Assembly (NCBI RefSeq): GCF_030766935.1
Contig: NZ_JASERL010000007.1
Coordinates: 395,205-459,204 of the forward strand
Reading direction: 5' to 3'
Source of the DNA: Streptomyces sp. KL109B
Lineage (GTDB): Bacteria; Actinomycetota; Actinomycetes; Streptomycetales; Streptomycetaceae
DNA: 64,000 nt
Below are positions 18,423 to 25,817 of the stretch, in pieces (position 1 is the stretch's first letter; the number at the start of each line of letters is the position of its first letter). A program made the position numbers and the translations under genes. Under the pieces are notes generated by a model. The model saw only the letters and a program-made list of their open reading frames with translations, made no database searches and was not told the origin of the DNA.

Positions 18423-20120
18423 ATGTACCGCTGGAATCCGCAGACTCCGGGACCGATGCCGTACCACCGCTACCGGCAGCATCACGAGCGGGTCGCCAAC
18501 GTCCCACTCACCGACCGGAGTTGGCCGTCCCGGCAGATCACCGAAGCGCCCCTGTGGGTGCCCGTCGATCTGCGGGACGGGAATCAGGCACTCGCCGAGC
18601 CGATGGACACGGGGCGCAAGCGCCGCTTCTTCGACCTCCTCGTGGGGATGGGGTTCAAGGAGATCGAGGTCGGCTATCCCTCGGCGAGCCGAACCGATTT
18701 CGACTTCGTACGTCACATCGCCACCACCGCCGAACTGCCCGACGACGTCACGCCCGTCGTGTTCACCCCGGCCAAGCCGGAGCTGATCGAGCGGACCTTC
18801 GCCTCGATCGAGGGGCTGCCGCGCGCCGTCGTGCACCTGTACATCCCCACCTCCCCCACCTGGCGCGACGTCGTCCTCGGCATGACGCGCGAGGAGATCA
18901 GGCGCACCGTCCGCGAGGCCGCCGCCCACATGGCCCGCCTCGCCGACGCCCGCCCGGACGCCCACATCCGCTTCCAGTTCGCCCCGGAGACCTTCAACCT
19001 CACCGAGCCGGACTTCGCGCTCGACGTGTGCAACGGGCTCACCGAGCTGTGGGACGCGAGCCCGGACCGCCCGGTCACCCACAACCTCCCGACGACCGTG
19101 GAGATCGCGACGCCGAACGTGTACGCCGACCAGATCGAGTACATGCACCGCCACCTGGACCGCCGCGCCTCCGTCATCCTCTCCGTGCACCCGCACAACG
19201 ACCGCGGCACCGGCGTCGCCTGCGCCGAACTGGCCGTGCTCGCGGGCGCGCAGCGCGTGGAGGGCTGTCTGTTCGGCAACGGCGAGCGGACGGGCAATGT
19301 CGACCTGGTGACCCTCGCCCTGAACCTGTACGCGCAGGGCGTCGACCCGATGATCGACTTCTCGGACATCGACGCGGTGCGCGAGACCGTCGAGTTCTGC
19401 AACCGGCTGCCGGTGCATCCACGGCATCCATACGGCGGCGAGCTCGTCTACACCGCCTTCTCCGGCACCCACCAGGACGCCATCGCCAAGGGCTTCGCGC
19501 ACCGCGCCGCGCACCCGGACGAGCCGTGGGACGTGCCGTACCTGCCGATCGACCCGGCCGATGTGGGGCGTACGTACGAGGCCGTGATCCGCGTCAACTC
19601 GCAGTCGGGCAAGGGCGGGATGGCGTATCTGCTGAAGGAACACCACGGTGTCGACGTGCCGCGCGCGATGCGTCCTGAGTACGCGCGGATCGTGCAGGAG
19701 GCCACCGACGACAGCGGGCGTGAGGCGGAGCCGGACGAGCTGTACGAGCTGTTCCGTACGGCCTATCTGGACGTCACCGGGCCCGTCGCGCTCGCCGACG
19801 GCTGGTCGGCGCGGCAGGACGGGGCCGTGCACCGCTTCACGTGCGCGCTCGAAGTCGACGGCGGCATACGGGAGTTGGAGGGCAAGGGCAACGGTCCGCT
19901 GGCGGCCTTCGCGGACGCGCTCGCGGCGGCCGGCCTGGACGTCGACGTCCTGGACTACAGCCAGCACGCGCTGACGTCGGGCCGGGACGCGGAGACCGTC
20001 GCGTTCGCGCACTGCCGGGTCGGCGGGGCGGAGGTGTGGGGCGCGGGCCGGGACACGTCGGTGCTGGCCGCTTCCGTACGGGCGGTACTGTCGGCGGTGA
20101 ACCGGGCCGCCGGGGCGTGA
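18423..20120 (+). CDS. leuA: 2-isopropylmalate synthase
   Basis: LeuA condenses acetyl-CoA with 2-oxoisovalerate, the committed step of leucine synthesis. The 565-residue type II enzyme starts MYRWNPQTPGPMPYHRYR. The catalytic (beta/alpha)8 barrel includes PVDLRDGNQALAEPMD and the metal-binding VHPHNDRGTGVACAE, and the C-terminal LeuA_dimer domain carries allosteric leucine sensing. The gene is preceded by a Leu-rich leader peptide and hairpin, so it is under attenuation as well as feedback inhibition. A strong terminator follows at 20128. Confidence 0.97.
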   Translation: MYRWNPQTPGPMPYHRYRQHHERVANVPLTDRSWPSRQITEAPLWVPVDLRDGNQALAEPMDTGRKRRFFDLLVGMGFKEIEVGYPSASRTDFDFVRHIATTAELPDDVTPVVFTPAKPELIERTFASIEGLPRAVVHLYIPTSPTWRDVVLGMTREEIRRTVREAAAHMARLADARPDAHIRFQFAPETFNLTEPDFALDVCNGLTELWDASPDRPVTHNLPTTVEIATPNVYADQIEYMHRHLDRRASVILSVHPHNDRGTGVACAELAVLAGAQRVEGCLFGNGERTGNVDLVTLALNLYAQGVDPMIDFSDIDAVRETVEFCNRLPVHPRHPYGGELVYTAFSGTHQDAIAKGFAHRAAHPDEPWDVPYLPIDPADVGRTYEAVIRVNSQSGKGGMAYLLKEHHGVDVPRAMRPEYARIVQEATDDSGREAEPDELYELFRTAYLDVTGPVALADGWSARQDGAVHRFTCALEVDGGIRELEGKGNGPLAAFADALAAAGLDVDVLDYSQHALTSGRDAETVAFAHCRVGGAEVWGAGRDTSVLAASVRAVLSAVNRAAGA

Positions 20121-20127
20121 GACGCCT

Positions 20128-20158
20128 GTGGGGCGTACGCGAGTCGCGTACGCCCCAC
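20128..20158. terminator. Bidirectional terminator hairpin after leuA
   Basis: A perfect 14-bp stem: GTGGGGCGTACGCG (20128-20141) pairs with CGCGTACGCCCCAC (20145-20158) around a 3-base loop. It lies between the convergent leuA and EF-hand genes. Confidence 0.85.
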
Positions 20159-20171
20159 CGAAGCCTTGGGC

Positions 20172-20384
20172 TCACTTGTTCAGGTTCGCCCAGAACTCGT
20201 CGAACGACAGAGCCTTGTCCCCGTTGGCGTCCTGCCCGGCGATGAGCACCTCGGCCACGGAGTCCGTGACGTTGAAGTCGCCCATCTGCGCCATGGCGCT
20301 CTTGTACTCGGCCGCCGTGATGAAGCCGTCGCCGTCCGCGTCGAACCGCTCGAACGCCTTGCGTGCTTCTTCTATGTCCGCCAC
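20172..20384 (-). CDS. EF-hand calcium-binding protein (CabB-like)
   Basis: A 70-residue acidic protein with two EF-hand loops: DADGDGFITAAE (15-26) and DANGDKALSFDE (52-63). Both retain the Asp/Asn ligands at loop positions 1, 3 and 5 and the Glu at 12, so both should bind Ca2+. The start is a GTG at 20384 with GAGGGG upstream. It resembles the small cytoplasmic calmodulin-like Cab proteins of Streptomyces, proposed as calcium buffers or sensors. Its upstream neighbour is the MerR gene on the same strand. Confidence 0.92.
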   Translation of the reverse strand: MADIEEARKAFERFDADGDGFITAAEYKSAMAQMGDFNVTDSVAEVLIAGQDANGDKALSFDEFWANLNK

Positions 20385-20431
20385 CGGGTCACACCCCTCG
20401 ATTTCTCACTGCCGTGTTGACGGTGGCCAGA

Positions 20432-21346
20432 TTAGCGGGCCGCCCTCGCGCGCAGTGCGGCGAGTACCCACGCGAACTCCTCGCGGTGCGGGTGCTGGGG
20501 GCCGCCGCCCTTGAGGACGACGAGCAGTTCCCGGTAGCGGGCCACCTTGTCGTTCATGGTGGCGAGCAGCCGGTCGAGGACGGCTGAGCGGTCGGCGTCG
20601 CCGAGCAGTTCCTGGAGGACGGGTTCCGCTTCCGGGGACTCGGGGTCGATCCCGTCGCGCAGCGCGTCACCCGCGCGCGAGACCAGCTCGGCCAGGAACC
20701 GCATGGAGGCGCCGGCCGCGTCCTCGGCGGTACGGTCGGCTGCGTTGTACTCGGTGGCGCGCCGCATCCCGGCCCGCAGCTCCGGGTCCTGGAGCAGTTC
20801 GGCGAGCTCCACCCAGGCGTCGACCTGCTCGGGCGTCGGGTCGTCCGGCAGCCCGGCGCTCATGCCGCGCATCCGCTCCTGGACCGCCGGGTCGACGGTG
20901 TCCAGGCCGCGCAGCATCTCCTCGGCGAACTCGTCCATGATCCGCTTGCGCTCCGCGGTGGACTGCCGTGCCATCTTGTTCATCAGAGCCATCTCCTCGG
21001 CGCTCGAATTCCGCTTCGCGACCGTCGACAGCACCGCCCGGTTGAGCCGCAGCACCTGGATCTGCGCGTCGAGCGCCGCCACGTGCGCGGCGGCCACGGA
21101 CGCGATGTCCCGCTCCCCGGAGAGGATCTTCCGTACGTCGTCCAGGCCGAGGCCCAGCTCGCGCAGGGTGCGGATCAGTTCCAGGCGGGCCACGGACTCG
21201 GCGTCGTAGAGCCGGTAGCCGCCTTCGCTGCGGGTCACGGGGTGCAGGACGCCCTCGTCGGACCAGAACCGGATGGTGCGCACCGTGAGGCCGGTGCGGC
21301 GGGCCAGCTGTCCGATCGTGAGCAGCCGCGGGCCGTCGTCGATCAT
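20432..21346 (-). CDS. MerR-family transcriptional regulator
   Basis: A 304-residue regulator. The MerR winged helix is at 8-75 (LTIGQLARRTGLTVRTIRFWSDEGVLHPVTRSEGGYRLYDAESVARLELIRTL is the region), followed by a coiled-coil and a long helical effector domain rich in acidic and Arg residues. There is no cysteine cluster for metal binding, so a small-molecule ligand is more likely. The start ATG at 21346 has no Shine-Dalgarno, and a MerR-type promoter with a 19-bp spacer ends right at it. The gene reads toward the EF-hand gene with a 47-bp gap. Confidence 0.9.
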   Translation of the reverse strand: MIDDGPRLLTIGQLARRTGLTVRTIRFWSDEGVLHPVTRSEGGYRLYDAESVARLELIRTLRELGLGLDDVRKILSGERDIASVAAAHVAALDAQIQVLRLNRAVLSTVAKRNSSAEEMALMNKMARQSTAERKRIMDEFAEEMLRGLDTVDPAVQERMRGMSAGLPDDPTPEQVDAWVELAELLQDPELRAGMRRATEYNAADRTAEDAAGASMRFLAELVSRAGDALRDGIDPESPEAEPVLQELLGDADRSAVLDRLLATMNDKVARYRELLVVLKGGGPQHPHREEFAWVLAALRARAAR

Positions 21347-21353
21347 GTCGAGG

Positions 21354-21384
21354 AGTCTGGGCCTTCCAGTGGGTGGAGACTCAA
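21354..21384 (-). promoter_or_regulatory. MerR-type promoter for the 304-residue regulator
   Basis: On the minus strand TTGAGT (21384-21379) and CAGACT (21359-21354) are separated by 19 bp, the elongated spacer typical of MerR-activated promoters. The spacer contains CCA...TGG and CTT...AAG half-sites. The expected transcription start is next to the ATG at 21346, which would give a leaderless mRNA and autoregulation. Confidence 0.4.
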
Positions 21385-21429
21385 GCTCCCCAGCGTACGA
21401 GGCCGTGGCCTACGGGACGCGGAACCCGC

Positions 21430-22107
21430 TCAGCGGTCGGCGACCCGCATCTCGAACCACGTGGTCTTGCCGCGCGGCAGCAGGTCCACGCCCCAGCGGT
21501 CGGAGAGCTTGTCGACGAGGAAGAGGCCGCGCCCCGAGATGTCGAACTCGTGCACCGGCATCAGGCAGGGCAGGCCGCGGGACGGGTCGCGGACCTCGAT
21601 GCGGATCCAGCCGCGGCGGCGCAGCGTGCGCAGGCCGAAGTGGCGGGCGCCGGTGTGCCTGACCGCGTTGCCGACCAGTTCGGAGACGAGGAGGACGGCG
21701 TCCTCGGTCATCTTCGGGGAGAGGCCCCAGTGCCGCAGCACGACGACTTGGGCGAGTCTGCGCGCGGTCGCGGCCGATTCGGGGCGTGACGGCAGGGACA
21801 CCTCCGCCTCGGCCGGATTCCCGAACAACTCCAGTGCCCTCAGGGCGTGTTCGTCCTCGACCGCGGGAGACCAGCGCGCCGCGGTCGCACCTGCGTGCCG
21901 CCGCGGTTGTTCCACACCCTCAAGCCCCGCCATGCGTCCATGATGGGGCCATGGAGCGCCCCGTGGGGCCGTTCCGACGGAATAAGCCCCCCGGAACGCT
22001 TCGTTCCGGAGGGCCGTCTGGGCATATGCCGTTGGCAGTACAGAGGCGTTCACACCTCGCCCGACCTGGGGCAACTCCGCGCGGGTGAGCGGGAATTGAT
22101 CGTTCAC
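21430..22107 (-). CDS. ATP-binding protein, RsbW/SpoIIAB-like anti-sigma family (HATPase_c_2)
   Basis: A GHKL-type ATPase/kinase domain sits in the C-terminal half, with the N-box SELVGNAVRHTG and the G-box region DISGRGLFLVDKLSDRWG. Streptomyces encodes dozens of these; some phosphorylate anti-anti-sigma factors, most are uncharacterised. The 225-residue reading uses a GTG at 22107 with AAGGA upstream. Its first 58 residues look non-conserved, and an ATG at 21933 would give a compact 167-residue protein. It is followed by the MerR operator region on the same strand. Confidence 0.8.
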   Translation of the reverse strand: MNDQFPLTRAELPQVGRGVNASVLPTAYAQTALRNEAFRGAYSVGTAPRGAPWPHHGRMAGLEGVEQPRRHAGATAARWSPAVEDEHALRALELFGNPAEAEVSLPSRPESAATARRLAQVVVLRHWGLSPKMTEDAVLLVSELVGNAVRHTGARHFGLRTLRRRGWIRIEVRDPSRGLPCLMPVHEFDISGRGLFLVDKLSDRWGVDLLPRGKTTWFEMRVADR

Positions 22108-22194
22108 GGCCCCGATTCCTTAAGGCTCGCTTAAGGTTGGGATAATGCTCCTCGAACGAGGGACCTGATCAACTCCCGTTGCTCGCGCGGCACT

Positions 22195-22962
22195 TCAGGC
22201 GAACTTCGCCTTGCCCGGCCCCTCCTCCACGAAGCTGCGCATCCCGGTCTCCCGGTCCGCCGTGGCGAACAGGCCCGCGAACCAGTTGCGTTCGATGGCC
22301 AGGCCCGTGTCGAGGTCCGTCTCCAGGCCCGCGTCGATCGACTCCTTCGCCGCGCGCAGGGCGATCGCCGGGCCCTTGGCGAGCTGTCCGGCCCAGGCGT
22401 TCGCGGCGTCGAAGACCTCGGCCGCCGGGACCACCCGGTCGACGAGGCCGAGGGCGAGCGCCTCGTCGGCCTTCACCTGGCGGCCCGTGAAGATCAGGTC
22501 CTTGGCCTTGGACGGGCCGACCAGGCGGGACAGGCGCTGGGTGCCACCGGCGCCCGGGATCAGGCCGAGGAGGATCTCCGGCTGGCCGAGCTTGGCGTTG
22601 TCGGCGGCGATCCGGAAGTCCGCGCACAGGGCGAGTTCGCAGCCGCCGCCGAGGGCGTAGCCGGTGACCGCGGCGACGACCGGCTTGGGGATGCGGGCGA
22701 CCGCGGTGAAGGAGTCCTGGAGGCCGCGGGACCGGGTCACCATCGCGGCGTGGTCCATGTCCCGCATCTCCTTGATGTCCGCGCCGGCCGCGAACACCTT
22801 TTCGCTGCCGCGGACCACGACGGCCCTGATGTCGTCGCGGGCCGTGGCCTCTTCGGCGAGTTCCTTGATGCGGTCCTGGAGGGCGACGTCCAGGGCGTTC
22901 ATCGGGGGGCGGTCCAGGCGGATGGTTCCCACGCCGTCGGCTACTTCAAGGTGAACGGTCAT
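22195..22962 (-). CDS. Enoyl-CoA hydratase/isomerase family protein
   Basis: A crotonase-fold enzyme of 255 residues. The oxyanion-hole segments are visible: KVFAAGADIKEMRDMD, and GYALGGGCELALCADFRIAADNAKLGQPEILLGLIPGAGGTQRL. The second segment carries both glutamates typical of hydratases (CELAL and QPEILLG). The 255-residue length is normal. I chose the ATG at 22962; three consecutive in-frame ATGs at 22980-22986 are alternatives and would add eight residues. It probably hydrates trans-2-enoyl-CoA in fatty-acid or branched-chain acid breakdown. Confidence 0.92.
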   Translation of the reverse strand: MTVHLEVADGVGTIRLDRPPMNALDVALQDRIKELAEEATARDDIRAVVVRGSEKVFAAGADIKEMRDMDHAAMVTRSRGLQDSFTAVARIPKPVVAAVTGYALGGGCELALCADFRIAADNAKLGQPEILLGLIPGAGGTQRLSRLVGPSKAKDLIFTGRQVKADEALALGLVDRVVPAAEVFDAANAWAGQLAKGPAIALRAAKESIDAGLETDLDTGLAIERNWFAGLFATADRETGMRSFVEEGPGKAKFA

Positions 22963-22986
22963 GCGGCGCAGCGTACCCATCATCAT

Positions 22987-23078
22987 TAAGCCCCTGCGGC
23001 GATTGAGCAGGCGGCTCCGTGGCCGAGGCCGCGGGGCTCCGCCCCGGACCCCGCTGCTCAATCGCCGCCGGGGCTTGG
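22987..23078. repeat. Family-1 GC-rich repeat, two head-to-head copies
   Basis: A plus-strand copy (AAGCCCCTGCGGCGATTGAGCAG without the first bases, 22988-23010) faces a minus-strand copy (23031-23077), so the unit folds into a long stem. It lies between the enoyl-CoA hydratase and L,D-transpeptidase 2 genes. Other members are at 34605-34686, 37345-37480, 41486-41552 and 55132-55200. Confidence 0.85.
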
Positions 23079-23086
23079 TTACTGGG

Positions 23087-24274
23087 TCACTTCTTCCAGT
23101 CGGCCCAAGACATGTTCCAGCCGTTCAGACCGTTGGCCGGGTCGACCGTCTTGTCGTGGGTGTTCTTGACCACGACGACGTCACCCGTCATCGAGTTGTC
23201 GAAGAACCACGCCGCCGGGATCTTCTTGTCGTAGCCGCCACGCACATCGCGGAGCCCCACGCAGCCGTGGCTGGAGTTGACGTTGCCGAACGTGCCGGCG
23301 CCCCAGTAGTTGCCGTGGATGAAGGTGCCGGAGTCGGTGAGGCGCTGGGCGTGCGGGACGTCCTTGATGTCGTACTCGCCGCCGTAGCCGACGGTGTCAC
23401 CGTTCATGCGGGTCACCCGCAGGCGCTCGCTGATGACCATCTTGCCGTTCCACGTCTCGTAGCCCGGCTTGCCCGTGGTGATCGGGATCTTCTTGATGGT
23501 CTTGCCGTCGCGCTCGACCGTCATCATGTGCTTCTTGGCGTCGACCGTGGAGATCTGGCTGCGGCCGACCGTGAACTTCACGGTCCTGACCTGCTTGCCG
23601 TAGACGCCGGGGCGGCCCTCGACGCCGTCGAGGTTCATCTTGACAGTGACCTTGGTGTCCTTCGCCCAGTACTTCTCCGGGCGGAAGTCGATGCGGTCGT
23701 TGCCGAACCAGTGCGGCTCGATGGGGACGGAGGGCTCGGCCTTGACCGAGATGGCCTTCTCGACGTCCTCGGGGTGGGTGATGCCGCGCGAGAAGCGGAC
23801 CGAGAACGGCATGCCGACGCCGACCTTCGAGCCGTCCTCCGGGGTGAACGTGCCGATGAAGGTGTTCTTCGGGGTGAGCGTGGTGAACGTGGAGTCCTTC
23901 GCGGACTCGCGGCCGTCCTTGTCCTTGGCGACCGCGTGCACCTTGTACTTGGTCGACGCGGCGAGGTGGAGCGCGGGCTTCCAGCTCCTGCCGCCGTCGG
24001 TGATCGTGCCCCGCACCTCGTTGCCCTTGGTGTCGGTGACCTTCACCTCGGTCAACTTGCCCTTGTCCGCGCTGACTTGGAGCGCCCCGCTGGTCGCGAT
24101 GCCGTCGGCGCCGTTCTTGGGTTCCACCTTCACCACGGCCTGCGATGCCTTGTTCTTCTCGGCCGCCGCGCCGGACTTGCCCTTGCCGTCGCCGCCACCA
24201 CCGCCACCGCACGCGGTGACAAGGAAGAGTGCCGCCCCCAGCAGAACCGCGGATATCGGTCGTCGCCCGTTCAT
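23087..24274 (-). CDS. L,D-transpeptidase lipoprotein (YkuD with Ig-like domains), copy 2
   Basis: A 395-residue peptidoglycan cross-linking enzyme. The signal ends in a lipobox LVTAC (Cys22) followed by seven glycines. Two Ig-like domains (about 45-250) precede the YkuD catalytic domain, with HGNYWGAGTFGNVNSSHGCVGL holding the nucleophile Cys338. The C-terminus ends in NGLNGWNMSWADWKK, a motif shared with the next gene. The ATG at 24274 follows GGGGAG; an upstream in-frame ATG at 24385 lacks a signal peptide. It is tandem with copy 3. Confidence 0.94.
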   Translation of the reverse strand: MNGRRPISAVLLGAALFLVTACGGGGGGDGKGKSGAAAEKNKASQAVVKVEPKNGADGIATSGALQVSADKGKLTEVKVTDTKGNEVRGTITDGGRSWKPALHLAASTKYKVHAVAKDKDGRESAKDSTFTTLTPKNTFIGTFTPEDGSKVGVGMPFSVRFSRGITHPEDVEKAISVKAEPSVPIEPHWFGNDRIDFRPEKYWAKDTKVTVKMNLDGVEGRPGVYGKQVRTVKFTVGRSQISTVDAKKHMMTVERDGKTIKKIPITTGKPGYETWNGKMVISERLRVTRMNGDTVGYGGEYDIKDVPHAQRLTDSGTFIHGNYWGAGTFGNVNSSHGCVGLRDVRGGYDKKIPAAWFFDNSMTGDVVVVKNTHDKTVDPANGLNGWNMSWADWKK

Positions 24275-24456
24275 CTTTCTCCCCTCGCACGGCCTTTGCC
24301 CCAAGGCCCGCACTACCGCGCCAACGTGCGCGCACTGCGAAAGATAACCACACGACCTGGGGAAACGGATCCCCAGGGATGTCACCGTTTAGTCCCAACA
24401 CCGGGGAGGAGGCGTGTGTTTCGGATAGCTACGGAGACGGGCGGAGCGTGCGTCCA

Positions 24457-25674
24457 TCACCCGTCCGCTCCCCCGGACCTCCAGCGCGCCCAGCCCATGT
24501 TCCAGCCGCCGAGCCCGTTGTCCGCCGCCACCGTGCCGTCCGCGCTGTTCCTGACCTCCACGACGTCACCAATGAGCGTGCGGTCGAAGAACCGCCCGGC
24601 GGGAGTCGCAGACCCGCCACCCTTCACATCGGGCAGGCCCACGCAGCCGTGGCTGACGTTGCTGTTCCCGAAGACGCCGCCCGACCAGTAGTTTCCGTGC
24701 AGGAACGTGCCGGAGTCGGTGAGCCGCATGGCGTGCGGCACGTCCGGGATGTCGTACTCGCCGCCGAAGCCGACGGTGCGGCTGTCCATGCGCGTGACGT
24801 CGAGCAGCTCGCTGACGACCATCTTCCCGTTGTACGTCGTCGAGCTCGGCGCCCCCGCCGTGATCGGCACGGTGTCCACCACCTTGCCGTCCCTGCGCAC
24901 CCGCATCGTGTGCGCCGCCGCGTCCACCACGCTGACCTGGCTGCGCCCCACCGTGAACGTGAACGCCTTGTCCTGGAGGCCGTAGACACCGGGCGCCGCC
25001 TGTACGTCGCGCAGACCCAGGTCGACGGTGACCTCGGTGCCGGGCTTCCAGTACTTCCTCGGCCGGAAGTCGAGGCGGTCGCGGCCGAACCAGTGCGGGG
25101 CGATCTCCACGCCGGGCTCGGCGGTGACCTTGATGGCGCGCTCGACGGCGGCCCGGTTCTCGATGTCCCGGTTGAACGCGACCTTCACGATCATGCCGGT
25201 GCCGACCTTGGCGCGGTGCTCGGGCGTGACGTAGCCGATGAAGCGCCGGTCGGGGACGTAGGTCGTGAACGTGGTGTGCCGGGCGACGCGGCGGCCGTGG
25301 CCGTCGACGGCCACCGCGTCGACCTTGTACTGCGCGGCGAGCGCGAGGCGGTCGCCGCCGGGACCGGTCGGCCGCCAGCGCATGGCGTCCCGCTCAAGCC
25401 GGCCCCGTACGACGTGCTCCTCCGCGTCCTGGATCCTGACGACCTTCACCGACCGCAAGCGGCCCTCGGGGACGGTGACTTGGAGTCCCTGGCTCGCCCG
25501 CACGCCCTTCGACCGGTCGTCGGGGGTGACCCGGATCAGGTCCTTCGCCGAGCGCGGCTTGCCGAACACCGTGTCCGAATCGCAGCCGGCGAGCGCGCCG
25601 ATCAGTCCTGTCCAGGTCAGTACGGCGGCCAGTGTCGCCCCTGCGTGTCGCACACGCCTCGCGGTGTCTCTCAC
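24457..25674 (-). CDS. L,D-transpeptidase lipoprotein (YkuD with Ig-like domains), copy 3
   Basis: A 405-residue paralogue of copy 2 with the same order: lipobox GALAGC (Cys31), two Ig-like domains, and a YkuD domain with SHGCVGLPDVKGG (Cys344). It ends GLGGWNMGWARWRSGG. The start is a GTG at 25674 with only a weak ribosome site. Copies 2 and 3 share more motifs with each other (HGNYW..G.FGN, GGWNM.WA.W) than with copy 1, so they look like a tandem duplication. The divergent neighbour is glgX, 143 bp away. Confidence 0.93.
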   Translation of the reverse strand: MRDTARRVRHAGATLAAVLTWTGLIGALAGCDSDTVFGKPRSAKDLIRVTPDDRSKGVRASQGLQVTVPEGRLRSVKVVRIQDAEEHVVRGRLERDAMRWRPTGPGGDRLALAAQYKVDAVAVDGHGRRVARHTTFTTYVPDRRFIGYVTPEHRAKVGTGMIVKVAFNRDIENRAAVERAIKVTAEPGVEIAPHWFGRDRLDFRPRKYWKPGTEVTVDLGLRDVQAAPGVYGLQDKAFTFTVGRSQVSVVDAAAHTMRVRRDGKVVDTVPITAGAPSSTTYNGKMVVSELLDVTRMDSRTVGFGGEYDIPDVPHAMRLTDSGTFLHGNYWSGGVFGNSNVSHGCVGLPDVKGGGSATPAGRFFDRTLIGDVVEVRNSADGTVAADNGLGGWNMGWARWRSGGADG

Positions 25675-25817
25675 GCCAGGCCAACGACGCGCCCCCCGCT
25701 GGGGAAACGTGAGTGCGAGCGAAGCTCTGGGCAGAACAGTGGGGAGGACGCAGGGGAGCGACCGGGACGCCGCACGCCCTGTGGCGCATCAGTCGTGGAG
25801 CCGCGGGAGGCTGACAG

